This document shows, in pieces, positions 43,565 through 54,362 of a DNA stretch of 64,000 nt. Position 1 is the stretch's first letter, and the number at the start of each line of letters is the position of its first letter. Origin of the DNA: Rugalucina vietnamica (taxonomy: Eukaryota; Mollusca; Bivalvia; Lucinida; Lucinidae); contig OZ024877.1 in the NCBI GenBank assembly GCA_964017185.1, positions 62,212,711 through 62,276,710 on the forward strand. The letters run 5' to 3'. The position numbers were made by a program, and so were the translations under genes. The notes under the pieces are model-generated. The model had not been told where the DNA came from. It did not search any database and saw only the letters and a program-made list of their open reading frames with translations.

Positions 43565-43825
43565 TAATTCATCAGGACAACATGTCCTTGCAATGAACAA
43601 CACATTATTTCCCACTTTTATATAGTAAAACTGGTGTATGCAGGGGTATATGTTTGGTCCAAAACATAGACTCTGGGTACTCGTTAGAACCGCCTCGGCG
43701 ACGATCTATGTTTTGAGGAAAAATCTATTTTTTTTTTCTGATGAAATTTCCAATTTTTGTATCTAAAAAAATCTCTGCGTATTGCATGGGGAAGTTTTCG
43801 CACAGGCGCTTGAAGTTATAGCCAT
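43565..43825 (-). repeat. R2 hairpin repeat, copy with one hairpin arm deleted
   Basis: In reverse orientation it shows the ACATGTCC edge, CACTTTTATATAGTAAAACT, GGGTATATG and GGGTACTCGTTAGAACCGCC, then breaks within the hairpin (GGCGACGATC). The far edge is GCATGGGGAAGTTTTCG. Confidence 0.75.
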
Positions 43826-43961
43826 AAATCATTAAAATATGCCCTTAATTTTTCGTAATGGGCCATGAAAAATACAATGAGTGTATGTGAAAACGACAAA
43901 ATGAAATAAAAATCAATTAGCTACATGGAGTAAGAAATATTCATTGTATTCTTATTTAATA

Positions 43962-45158
43962 TGTTACGTCTACACTGTACCACGTTCTCGTCACGTCCTT
44001 ACTACGTCCTAAAAATAAGGACGTAGTAAGGACGTAGTACGGTCTTGTAGGACGTGGTAGGAACGTAGTAAGGATGTAGCGAGGTCTTGATGGACGTGAA
44101 GGTCTTGGTCAAATTTTGAACATGCTCAAAAGAAACGTGGAAAGGACGGGGTGAAATTAGAACGCAGTAAGGACGTAGAAAGGACGTAGTAGGAACTTGT
44201 AGGACCTAGTAAGAAAGTAGTGCAAACGTAGTAAGGTCTTCATGGACGTGGTACACAAACCTGTTGCAGACCATCAAGACATCACTACGTTTCCACTACG
44301 TCCGCTCTGCGTCCATCAGGTTCTCGACAAGACCCTATCACGCTTCTCGTACGTCCATACCACGTCCTAGAAGACTTCACTGCGTTCCTATCACGTCCTT
44401 GCGGTTCCCAACACGTCCTCTGTAGGTTCTTACCACGTTCACGCCAGGTTCTTATCACGTCCTCCCCGTTTAATTATAGTTATTTTGTTTTACTTGGCTA
44501 TTTCCCTCAAGCAATAGCTTGCGCGTCAATCATTTTGAAATAATTATATGATTTGTAAATACAAATGAGTTGAGTTGAAATTAAAAAATGAATCGAGAAG
44601 TACTCTTGTAATTTGCTCTCTTTCAGTAATACAAAAACATACTCTGTGCACTCGCAGTATAGGATGAGATCTTGCTGGGTGCGACCCTAACTATGAGCTA
44701 TGAAAGTGGATATGATGATGATGATGATGATGATGATGATGCTGATGATGATGATGATGATGGTTTCACTATGGACATTACAGCAGATTATCAGCAGCGT
44801 TGGGAATGGAGTTTCAATACTCGTTCTTCAACTGAGCATAATTATCACAATAATACATAAACAATTAGAACGTGCTGATAACGTAGTACGCTCGTGGCGT
44901 GAATTGCCTGGTCTTCGCGAGGACGTAGTAAGGACGTAGTGTAAACGGGATGAGCTTGGTAAGCGCGTAGTGAGGACATAGTGGAAGCGTGAAGGACGTA
45001 TTAAGGACGTGTTGCGGACGTAGTAAGGACGTGGTGGGGACGTAGTAAGGACGTAGTGTGAACTTACAAACCAGAAAATGTTTCATTTTGACCCCGTCCT
45101 CGTCATGTTCTTGAATTGTTAGGACGTGGTGAGAACGTGGCCCAGTGTAGACGTAACA
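43962..45158. mobile_element. 1.2-kb non-autonomous element with TA duplication and ACGT-rich inverted arms
   Basis: The ends TGTTACGTCTACACTG and the reverse complement are flanked by TA (43960-43961 and 45159-45160). Both arms are packed with GGACGTAGTAAGGACGTAG-type words on one strand and ACTACGTCC on the other, so the element folds back on itself. An (ATG)n run at 44711-44762 lies in the centre. There is no transposase. The word-crowded arms resemble those of the 33908-35512 element. Confidence 0.85.
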
Positions 45159-45160
45159 TA

Positions 45161-45960
45161 ACAGTGAAATCAATGTATAAAATTATAATATAGGGATCAA
45201 CCATGGATTACGAGAAAAGTGTTTGAACACAAGGCCGAAGACCGCGTTTTTAAAGTCCTCCCTCATGAAACAGCGAACGCTTGAACGCTGTAACGAAAAA
45301 TGGTTGATCGCTATACTTGTATTTTTACACGATTGCGCTTAAATCCTCTAGAAAAATAACATTAACAAGTTAAAAACTTACCGAAAACCGCGAAGCTTCT
45401 TCAACGTCAGTCAATTCTTTCTACGAGATACTATGACGCCACGTCCCACTCACCAATGACGCGGTTTTGCTCCAATTAAAAACAGCCCCAAACAGCTAGA
45501 TAGATGTACATAGATATCAATGCAAGAATTTGTATTTTAACTTTTAAGCATGACAAATGCTGCATTTTCAAGCCATCAGTGACATAAAACATGAAATCGA
45601 CTAATCACAGACAACGTTACTGCTTACGTTGGGTTTGTGACATTATATCGCATACTATAGGTAGCAATCCATCATTTTCTAAGATCGGTTTCGGTCAATT
45701 TTACAAGGTCCTCCAAAAATTGAGACTTCTGTCCAGTACGGTTCAAACTCAGTATGTTTCACAGTGGAAACTGTCACAGGAGTTGACCGGTATACGTGGC
45801 GGCGTGCCTGGATGTTTCCTGACTTTACTTTTAATCTGAAAATAGAAACAGTAATTTACGAAATTCAGAGATATGTTTTCGGGACAAACATCAATATGAT
45901 GAAGTGATAATAATCCGAAGCCCGTTTCACAACCCCATCCTTCACACGGACCGCAACAAT
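45161..45960. other. Intergenic, no gene recognised
   Basis: An 82-codon plus-strand ORF (45591-45839) has no recognisable domain. No repeat family assigned. Confidence 0.4.
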
Positions 45961-45964
45961 AATC

Positions 45965-46235
45965 ATCACGATAACATGTCCGTGTAATATGTACCCCCTT
46001 TTACCCCACTTTTATATAACAAAACGGGGGTATACAGGGGTATACCTATTTTTTTTTCTCCAAAACATATATTGTGAGTACTCGTTATAACTGCCTCGCC
46101 GAGGCGGTTTTAACGTTTACCTATAAACAATGTTTTGAGCAAAAATATTGAAAATATCAAAACTACTCGAATGAAATTTTCAATTTTTGCATCTGAAAAC
46201 AGTCTCTATACGATGCATGGGCGCGTTTTCGTGAT
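45965..46235 (-). repeat. R2 hairpin repeat, reverse copy with hairpin
   Basis: It carries TTATATAACAAAACGGGGGT, the TATACC motif, the hairpin 46071-46131 centred on TGCCTCGCCGAGGCGG, and ends near GCATGGGCGCGTTTTCGTGA. Just beyond, the phrase CGTGATGTTTTTGTTTGTTT is duplicated (about 46229 and 46299). Confidence 0.8.
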
Positions 46236-46439
46236 GTTTTTGTTTGTTTGACCTAGTACTTTTGAAGAAAGTCCCTATGCATTGCATGGGCACGGCTTCG
46301 TGATGTTTTTGTTTGTTTGACCTAGTGTTTTGCATGGATTAGTCCAGTAGCCATCAGTATAACCTGGAAGATGGTGCCGCATAAAATTTTATTGTGGTTT
46401 CTAGTTCACTAGGCTATGTTAGTTCAGAAACTGCATGAT

Positions 46440-47050
46440 GCCACCCTGTCATCATTGAGCGTTTTGGAAAAATCAAGATGGCGTCCAAAATGGTCGCCAT
46501 AAACAAGAAAACAACATCCCAGTGTTGAATATACCCATTGTTTTGTGTTTGAAATGCTCATTTTTGCTGTAAACACCATTAAAACGATTTTTCTAAGTTT
46601 TGACCTCCACGCTATTATTATGAGGCAAGATGGTGGCCAAGATGGGAGGGTGTTTTCTTAGTAAAACGGCAATCAACTGTTGCATGAAAACAATGTTTTG
46701 TGCTTGAAAGTCCAATTTTGTTGTAAACATAATAGATAAGTGTTTGGGTTTCATTTATGACCACAAATCATTGCGAGGAAAGATGGCGACCAAGAAGGCC
46801 GCCATAATTATTATATAAAAGAATATGATCTCTGATTATTATATCAATCTTGTGCTACATATACCCAATGTCATGCGTCTTAAACGCTTATATAATGTCA
46901 TGAGCAGCATGAGTTAGTATTCATTTCAACATTATATTAATGAGCCTAAATGGTGGCCAAGAGGGCCACCAAAATCATAATATATAGATACATAATCTCT
47001 GATTGAATCAGCATTCGAGTTCTGCATTTACACAATATTTTGTTATTAAA
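46440..47050. repeat. Degenerate tandem repeat with AAGATGGCGGCC-like motifs
   Basis: About four units of roughly 150 bp. Each has a core of the type AAGATGGTGGCCAAGAGGGCC followed by ATACCCA...GTTTTGTGTTTGAAA and a TTTTGCTGTAAAC phrase. Divergence is high. The core is itself partly palindromic. Family not recognised. Confidence 0.65.
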
Positions 47051-47329
47051 ATGTTTTATTTATGTTGTGAACGGCAAAATGAATTGTTTTGTAATTATAT
47101 TTATCCATATTTTATGAAAGGTTTGTCTGCTTATCGTAAATAAAAAGAGAAATGGTTATTTTATGAATATTGCAGGTTCCTGGCTATAGCAAAAATAACA
47201 AATGACAAAGCCAATATGATTTGAAGAAAATTATCTATGAGCACATATTATAAAGTAAAATATTAATTGAAAAAAAGAATAAGATGCAGTATAAGCAAAC
47301 CTTTTAAGCCATGGAACCTACGTACAATA
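47051..47329. other. AT-rich sequence left of the L1 target duplication
   Basis: No features recognised. Confidence 0.4.
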
Positions 47330-47421
47330 AATGGTGATGCTGGCTAACTCATTTTAATTAAATCACTTTCTCCACCTGCAAGCATGGAATATGTAAGAAA
47401 AAACTCTATTTAGATATCAAA
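47330..47421. repeat. 92-bp target-site duplication, left copy
   Basis: Bases 47330-47421 are repeated, without visible change, at 54271-54362, immediately after the poly(A) tail of the L1-like element. The position defines the insertion bounds. At 92 bp it is far longer than the usual 7-20 bp of LINE insertions. Confidence 0.88.
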
Positions 47422-48169
47422 CTTTCCCAATTTCATGTTCAGCACATAAAACTAATTTCTTAAGTGTGAGTGTTGTGGTGAAAGTGAATCATTTTTGAAA
47501 AACTACAAAAACCTGAAAAACTCATTGAAATATGGTGTTCAATAATATACTTGACTTATGACTGGATTTATAAAATGGTGAAATGCAAAAAGGTATGTTC
47601 CCACTTTATCTCAATTTTAGCTTCAAATAACTGCATCTTTCTACTTTCCGTATGTTAAGCTATTGTCTAATCAGAGAGCTAATGTCTATTTTTGACATAT
47701 TAACAATAGAGCTCATTTCTGTTCTTCTTTCTGTCTTTCTTTACTTCTTATTTATCTGTACAAACTGAAAAAAAATAATGTTTTTGATCTATGTTGTACA
47801 CTGTAGTATAGAATTTGAGCCTTGACATGAGAAAAACTGCCACATTTTGAGGTTCCTGACTAGGCTGAACACAAACCATATTAAGTAACACTAATATAAA
47901 GAAGGATAGTCAGACTTGAGGAAGTCATGATACCTTCCTGCCCCATTGGTATAGCCAATGCACTACTGTGTTGTTTGATATGTGCAGTAAAGACGGTTAC
48001 TCATGACATGGCTCTTAATAATATATAATCCTTTACACTTTATTAGACTAGGTCATGAGACAACCTGTTTAATGTGTCAGTAACAGGAAAATGTCATGCA
48101 TTTTATATGGTTAAACATGTGCAATCCATATTTTGGAATATAAGTAGCTTTTATTCATCCTTATTGTAT

Positions 48170-48760
48170 ATTATTGGTTCATAACCACCTAAACAGAAAC
48201 GTCTCATGACTAGGCTTACTACAATTAAATAGAAATAGAACCTACGATGAAAATTTCAACAAAATGTCAGTATTAAGAAAGTGCCACAATCATTTATTCT
48301 CTGCATTGATCCTACAAAATGATTGACTACAGTATCCCAGTATCAACCTTTTAGCATGTCAGAATAATGTTCGGTGATTGGTTGTGTCTCGGATTGCTTT
48401 AAAACCACAGAAACAGAATTTTCTCATGACTATACTATGGATACAGTGGGTTATTGATCACAATCAGTTAATCTCTGCAATAGGGCATTCCAGTCTCAAC
48501 CTTTAGCATGTCACAATCATGTGTGTTGATCAGCTGTGTCTAATGGGTTTATACAAATCCACATAAACAGAATTTTCTCATGACTATGCTGGATAAGGAA
48601 AATTAGTCAAATATTGATAACAATCAATACAAGAAGTAATCTAGGAAGTTTCATAATAATTATTAGTTAATCTCAGCATCCCAATGTCACCTCTTTAGCA
48701 TGTCAGAATCATGTATGTTATATGAAGTACCTGTGTAATAACTGGTTGAAGCTTTGTTTA
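48170..48760 (+). repeat. Imperfect tandem repeats in the L1 leader
   Basis: CAGAATTTTCTCATGACTAT and variants recur near 48194, 48413 and 48568. TTTAGCATGTCAGAATCATG recurs near 48351, 48500 and 48695. Spacing is about 150-215 bp. Repeated units at the 5' end of a LINE are reminiscent of promoter monomers in some mammalian L1s, but promoter activity here is only an inference. Confidence 0.6.
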
Positions 48761-49009
48761 GTTACAAATCTAAATGAAGTTTTAGATCTCTAGCTGTTTT
48801 CTGTGATTGTGCTAATCCGTTGGTGCGGTATATAAACTGTGTGGCCTATAAACTGTGTTCTTGCACTATATACATCTTAATTATGTTATATTACTGACAG
48901 TTTCCTCATATGATGCGAAAAACAGAATGTTTGCTATTCTGTCAGTTAGCAAATATATATTTAATGACAATAAAATAGAGTTTCATAAAGTATGAACTGT
49001 TCATAGAAC

Positions 49010-49240
49010 ATTACGAAAACTTGCCCATGCATGGTAACATACAGAGGTTTTTTCGGCTGTAAAATTAAAAATTTCACCAGAAAAATTTTGATATTTTTAA
49101 TAATTTTGCTCAAAGCGTGCATTGTGGGTGCACGTTAGGGTACCTGCAATGTATGTTTTGAAACAAAAATAAGAAAATTAGGTGTTCCCTTTTCTATATA
49201 AAGGTGGGTGATACACATTTCATGGACATGTTTTCTTGAT
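49010..49240 (+). repeat. R2 hairpin repeat with deleted hairpin apex
   Basis: It starts ATTACGAAAACTTGCCCATG and continues through TTTGCTCAAAGCGTGCATTG to a shortened hairpin (GTGGGTGCACGTTAGGGTAC) and ends TTTCATGGACATGTTTTCTT. It lies within the leader of the L1-like element. Confidence 0.75.
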
Positions 49241-49381
49241 GAATATATCTATGCCTTAATTCTAATGTTAAATCATGTAAAACATTACAAACCAATCATG
49301 TTATGATGACAAGACCAATGTAAATAATTTATATGCAGTTATATTATGATTTTCATCCAGCATGTATCTATAGGCTGATTT

Positions 49382-49384
<3 letters not shown>

Positions 49385-49414
<30 letters not shown>
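49385..49414. repeat. T-run of 30 bp
   Basis: An uninterrupted T-run. It could be the tail of an antisense retroposed fragment in the L1 leader. No matching duplication was found. Confidence 0.7.
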
Positions 49415-50036
49415 CCTCTCTCATTTACTTGTTGATATTTATTACAAACTATTCTAGATACAAAATATATGCTGCCGCCTATATTCAATATTTAAGACAG
49501 CTACATTTTAAAGAGACAAATTAAGTGTCGCCAAACCATTGATTCATTCTTTTAGGCTGCATATACATGTACTATGCAACATGTGACTTTCATCTTTTCA
49601 AGACTAGATAAGATTAACATTGACACATGAGATTCCACACAGCTGCTTTCTTGCTGTTATTCTTTTCTAATTTTTGTAGTCCAACATCAAAAGACCATCG
49701 ATTATACCTGAATATATCAGTTTTACCCTGAATAGCGCCTAGGGACTAAATGTGACTTTCCTTTTTCGTTCAGTATGTAATATTAAAACTGCAGTCACTC
49801 CAAATTTCCATATTTGGGAAGAAATTTCAGATCTTTTTTCATCTCAAAAGCCTAAATAAACCATCTTGATTAATTATCACAATGTTTTAATAAAACTACA
49901 GCTATTATTGCACACCACCCTCAAAATTTTGTTGTATTATGTTCCTATGTTTCATATTCATTTTTTCCTTTTGTTGTATAAATGTCTCGGGCTTTGAATC
50001 ATACAAAGTATGGCAGTCTCTTGAACATAGTATCCC

Positions 50037-53000
50037 ATGGCTTTGAAGATTTTGTCAGTTAACTGTCAGGGGTTAGGATCTATGGAAAAAAGATTAGATG
50101 TTTTTAATTATTTGAAACAAAAACAATGTCAAATATACTGTCTTCAAGATACCCACACAACTAAAATGTCTGAAAACTTTTTTAGATCCCAGTGGAACAG
50201 TGAATGTCTCTTCAGCTCAGGAAAATCCAACGCCAGAGGTGTAGCTATTCTTTTTAGTAAGAACCTTGAATATGAAATACACAGTCATATTTCAGACCCT
50301 GAGGGAAACTACCTTATAGCAGATATATCAGTTGAACAAAACAGGTTTACTTTGGTCAATCTATATGGTCCCAACCAGGACACTCCAAGTTTTTTTGATA
50401 CAATTTTAAACAAAGTTACTACAATTGGTAATACTAACTTGATAATATGTGGAGACTTTAACACTGTACAAAATGCGCAGCTTGATTACTTTAACTATAA
50501 ACATATTAATAATAAGAAAGCACATGAAAAAATTTTAGAAATAAAAGAAACGCATAGCTTATATGATCCTTACAGAGAATCCCATCCTTCTCAAAGAAGA
50601 TATACCTGGCGAAAAAAGACTCCGCTAAAACAAGCACGTTTGGACTATTTCCTTATTACAGATAGTCTTCTACCTTTTATAAACAAAACCCTAATTGAAG
50701 AAAGCTATCGTTCTGACCACTCTATTGTTATCCTTGATATTTCTTTTGTTAAGTTTCAAAAAGGCAAGCCCCTCTGGAAACTAAATAATTCTTTACTACA
50801 TGATATTGAGTATCTACAGATTATCAAAGACAAAATAACTGAAGTGAAAAAGCAATACGCTTTACCAGTTTATGACCTTGAAAATATTCATATTGTTCCA
50901 GATAAGGAAATTCAGTTTACAATAAACGACCAATTATTCTTGGAAACTCTTCTTATGGAAATAAGAGGCAAATCAATATCATTTTCTAGTCACATTAAAA
51001 AACAAACAGAAAAAAGAGAGAAAGAACTAACTGAAAAAATTAAAACTCTTGAATCAAACCTCTCTGAATCTGACGTAAATGAAATTGAGATCCTAAAGGA
51101 AGAATTGAAAATAATACGACAAAATAAAATGCAAGGAATATTGATAAGATCAAGAGCCCAAATTATTGAAGAAGATGAGAAAGCAACTAATTTTTTCTGT
51201 AATCTTGAAAAACATAATTTTATTAGTAAACTCATTCCACAGATTAGAAAACAGAATGGCGAAATTATAACTGACCAATTTCAAATCTTAAATGAAGCAA
51301 AACTATTTTATGAACAGCTCTATGGGTGTAAAGATGAACAATTAACAAATGTAGATTTAAAAGATGTATTATCAGATACTGAAACAAACGCATTAAATAT
51401 ACAAGAATCAAACAAATTAGAGGGATTATTAACATACGAAGAAGCTGGAGTAACTTTAAAAGCAATGAAAAATAATCGTAGTCCTGGTTCTGATGGTTTT
51501 AGTTCTGAATTTTTTAAAGTCTTTTGGAAGTACTTGGGACATTTTGTAGTCAGGTCAATTAATTATGGTTTTATAAAAGGGGAATTATCAATAACACAAA
51601 GGGAGGGAATAATTACATGTATACCAAAAGGGAATAAACCACGTCATTTTTTAACCAACTATAGACCAATCTCTCTCCTTAACTGTGTCTACAAAATTGC
51701 TTCAGGATCCATTGCAAACAGAATAAAAGGTACATTGAAAGAACTTATACATAAAGATCAAACAGGATTTATCGCTGGGAGATATATTGGAGAAAATACA
51801 AGGCTGATATATGATATAATGGATCACACAGAACAAAACAGTTTACCAGGTTTATTACTATTAGTAGATTTTGAAAAAGCATTTGATTCAGTCTCATGGT
51901 CTTTTATATATAAAGTTTTAGAATATTTTGGGTTCGGACAATCAATAATATCTTGGGTGAAACTTTTTAACAATAACGCAAAATTAAGAATAAACCAAGG
52001 TGGAAATCTTTCAAGCTTCTTTAATATAGGAAGAGGGTGCCGACAAGGGGATCCAATATCCCCTTTCCTTTTCATCCTCTGTGCTGAGATTCTCGCTATA
52101 ATGATAAGGAAAAACAGAAACATTAAGGGTATAATTATAAATGATAAAGAACATAAACTCTCCCAGTATGCAGATGATACAGTTTTTATACTTGATGGAA
52201 AGGAAAAATCTTTAAATGAAACTTTAAATGTATTGTTTGAATATTCAAAATTTTCTGGCTTAAACATTAATTTTGACAAAACTCATGCTGTTTGGATAGG
52301 AACTAATAAGTATAGTACCAAAGCAATTAAAACTAGATGGAAATTATCATGGGGAAAGACAGATTTCAAACTTCTAGGGATTACTTTTCATATTGATCTT
52401 GACAAAATTGAAAGAATTAACTATACAGAAAAAGTCCACAAAATCAACTCCTTAATTACATTATGGAAACGAAGAATTTTAACTCCTCTAGGTAAAATTA
52501 CAGTAATAAAAACCTTGCTTCTGCCGATACTAAATCATCTATTCATTTCAATTCCAAATCCAAAGGACGAGACATTAAAGGAAATAAGCAACATTTTTTT
52601 CAATTTTCTATGGACTGGGCCTGCAAAAATAAAGCATAAAGTCGTAGTTAAACAATACTATGAAGGGGGACTTAATATGATTAATCTGAAAGCATTTTTG
52701 AATAGCATGAAACTAACATGGTGTAGAAGAGCCATTTTATCAGACAGCCCATGGCTATCAATTTTAAAAGATAAAATAGATTTTCAGAAACTGTTTTCAT
52801 TTGGTAGAAACTACACAGAATATCTATTAAAAAGGACAAAAAACAAATTTTGGGTAGATGTACTTAAGGCCTTCTCAGAACTTTTAACTATGCAAAAATC
52901 TGACACACAAGAATCCATACTTTCAACTCCCATCTTCTATAATCCTGAAATTACAGTTGGAGGAAAACCACTATATAATAGAATATGGTACAGCAAAGGA

Positions 53001-53819
53001 ATTTTTTGCATAAACGACCTCTTGACAGAGAATGGAAGTTTTTACTCTCAAAATGAATTTGAAATCATATACAACATTAAAACAAATTTTATAGAATATC
53101 AAGGTGTGATACAGGTACTTAAGCTTTATGCAAGAAGGAAAGGCATAGATAACTTCAATAAAAAATTAGAATGCCCCCTCATCCCTAACACTATTCTTCT
53201 ATTCACAAAATCGAAAAAAGGTGGGAAAGTATTTTATTCAGTTTTAAATAGAAATGAAGACAAACCAACATCACAACTGAAATGGAAAAGTATTTATAAT
53301 ATTGAAGAAGAAACATGGAAAACTATTTACTTAACTCCCTTTAAATTAAACTTAGGTAGGAAATTACATTGGTTCCAAACAAAAATAAACCACAGAATTT
53401 TAGCAACAAGAAAGTACCTTTATACAATAAAATTGATTCAACAACCAAATTGTCTCCACTGTAACCAAGATGAAACTATTAGTCATATGCTGTGGAGTTG
53501 TCATCAGACCCAGTCCTTCATAAGAGAATTCAAAAGTTGGCTTACTCTCAGAAATATAAATTTACCTTTCACAGAGGAACTTTTTATTTTCAACATAGGA
53601 AACAGATATACATTGGCAGACTTACATATCCTTCTTATAATGAAATACTATATCTATGTAACCAAGCGCCAAAATCAGCATTTATCAATAACTGCCCTTT
53701 TAAAACGAATAAAACACTTTTTTAGACTGGAACGATATACAGCAGTAAAGAATAAAGAGGTAGATAAATTTGAACATAAATGGCAAAAATATATAGAAAT
53801 CATTCAAACAATACCCTAA
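50037..53819 (+). CDS. L1-like ORF2 protein: endonuclease-reverse transcriptase
   Basis: A 1260-residue enzyme that nicks target DNA and reverse transcribes the element RNA from the nick. The APE-type endonuclease spans about 1-235: SVNCQG (N9), LQDTH at 36-40, GDFNT (D140, N142), RLDYFL at 201-206 and SDH at 226-228. A coiled linker (~310-380) follows. RT spans about 475-790: RSPGSDG at 481-487, RPISLLN at 543-549, D611 in VDFEKAFD, GCRQGDPISP at 667-676 and the catalytic YADD at 711-714. The C-terminal zinc site is C1139-X2-C1142-X7-H1150-X4-C1155. Overall plan fits the L1/Tx1 group. The endonuclease has Asp38 where Glu is usual, a conservative change at a metal-binding position. The start Met has a favourable context (CCCATGG). 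All RT residues are intact. Confidence 0.97.
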   Translation: MALKILSVNCQGLGSMEKRLDVFNYLKQKQCQIYCLQDTHTTKMSENFFRSQWNSECLFSSGKSNARGVAILFSKNLEYEIHSHISDPEGNYLIADISVEQNRFTLVNLYGPNQDTPSFFDTILNKVTTIGNTNLIICGDFNTVQNAQLDYFNYKHINNKKAHEKILEIKETHSLYDPYRESHPSQRRYTWRKKTPLKQARLDYFLITDSLLPFINKTLIEESYRSDHSIVILDISFVKFQKGKPLWKLNNSLLHDIEYLQIIKDKITEVKKQYALPVYDLENIHIVPDKEIQFTINDQLFLETLLMEIRGKSISFSSHIKKQTEKREKELTEKIKTLESNLSESDVNEIEILKEELKIIRQNKMQGILIRSRAQIIEEDEKATNFFCNLEKHNFISKLIPQIRKQNGEIITDQFQILNEAKLFYEQLYGCKDEQLTNVDLKDVLSDTETNALNIQESNKLEGLLTYEEAGVTLKAMKNNRSPGSDGFSSEFFKVFWKYLGHFVVRSINYGFIKGELSITQREGIITCIPKGNKPRHFLTNYRPISLLNCVYKIASGSIANRIKGTLKELIHKDQTGFIAGRYIGENTRLIYDIMDHTEQNSLPGLLLLVDFEKAFDSVSWSFIYKVLEYFGFGQSIISWVKLFNNNAKLRINQGGNLSSFFNIGRGCRQGDPISPFLFILCAEILAIMIRKNRNIKGIIINDKEHKLSQYADDTVFILDGKEKSLNETLNVLFEYSKFSGLNINFDKTHAVWIGTNKYSTKAIKTRWKLSWGKTDFKLLGITFHIDLDKIERINYTEKVHKINSLITLWKRRILTPLGKITVIKTLLLPILNHLFISIPNPKDETLKEISNIFFNFLWTGPAKIKHKVVVKQYYEGGLNMINLKAFLNSMKLTWCRRAILSDSPWLSILKDKIDFQKLFSFGRNYTEYLLKRTKNKFWVDVLKAFSELLTMQKSDTQESILSTPIFYNPEITVGGKPLYNRIWYSKGIFCINDLLTENGSFYSQNEFEIIYNIKTNFIEYQGVIQVLKLYARRKGIDNFNKKLECPLIPNTILLFTKSKKGGKVFYSVLNRNEDKPTSQLKWKSIYNIEEETWKTIYLTPFKLNLGRKLHWFQTKINHRILATRKYLYTIKLIQQPNCLHCNQDETISHMLWSCHQTQSFIREFKSWLTLRNINLPFTEELFIFNIGNRYTLADLHILLIMKYYIYVTKRQNQHLSITALLKRIKHFFRLERYTAVKNKEVDKFEHKWQKYIEIIQTIP

Positions 53820-54221
53820 CCTATAAATGCATATATATATTATTCAGTGCCCCTGACCTTTAACACCAATACAAGATAACAGTAAATAGCTATATAAATA
53901 GTTGAACAAGCTACTGCCATGCTTTGGAGGGTCCACAGCCAGAGATTTTTTCCTCTTTGTTATATAAAAAAAAATCAGTTTTCTGATGGTGAACATTTTC
54001 CTTCTTTAAAATATAGTTACCTAATATGTTACCTACCGGTAATATTGTACACTTATACCAACATTGAATGAGTGAGTGAGACGTATGAATGTACTTTACT
54101 TCCTGTTAAATATACATATTAATGAACCATGTAGTTTGTAAGGTCCACATAGGGATGGTCCTCCCCGACCCTGTGTGTACCATTTTACGGGGAGATTAAA
54201 TGGGTTACCATAAGGTAACTG

Positions 54222-54272
<51 letters not shown>
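53820..54272 (+). other. L1-like 3' UTR and 51-nt poly(A) run
   Basis: The 400-bp UTR ends ACCATAAGGTAACTG, followed by A bases from 54222 to 54272, the last two shared with the target duplication. No AATAAA lies just upstream of the A-run. Confidence 0.85.
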
Positions 54273-54275
<3 letters not shown>

Positions 54276-54362
54276 TGATGCTGGCTAACTCATTTTAATT
54301 AAATCACTTTCTCCACCTGCAAGCATGGAATATGTAAGAAAAAACTCTATTTAGATATCAAA
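54271..54362. repeat. 92-bp target-site duplication, right copy
   Basis: Right-hand partner of 47330-47421. The first difference appears after TAGATATCAAA (TATTC here, CTTTCC on the left). Confidence 0.88.

Larger units (their letters stand above)
47422..54270 (+). mobile_element. L1-like non-LTR retrotransposon, 6.85 kb, intact ORF2
   Basis: The bounds come from the 92-bp direct duplication. The content is about 2.6 kb of leader, ORF2 (50037-53819), a 400-bp 3' UTR and an A-run starting at 54222. The leader shows a tandem-like block (48170-48760), an R2 copy (49010-49240) and a T-run (49385-49414), but no ORF1. The ORF2 frame is open end to end, so the insertion is recent. Either ORF1 is absent in this lineage, was replaced, or the leader has been rearranged. 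Confidence 0.88.

Noticed and set aside
45591..45839. 82-codon plus-strand ORF
   Set aside because: No motif, no neighbours of related function, length within chance for this composition.
51824..52279. 151-codon minus-strand ORF
   Set aside because: Antisense shadow of the L1-like reverse transcriptase.
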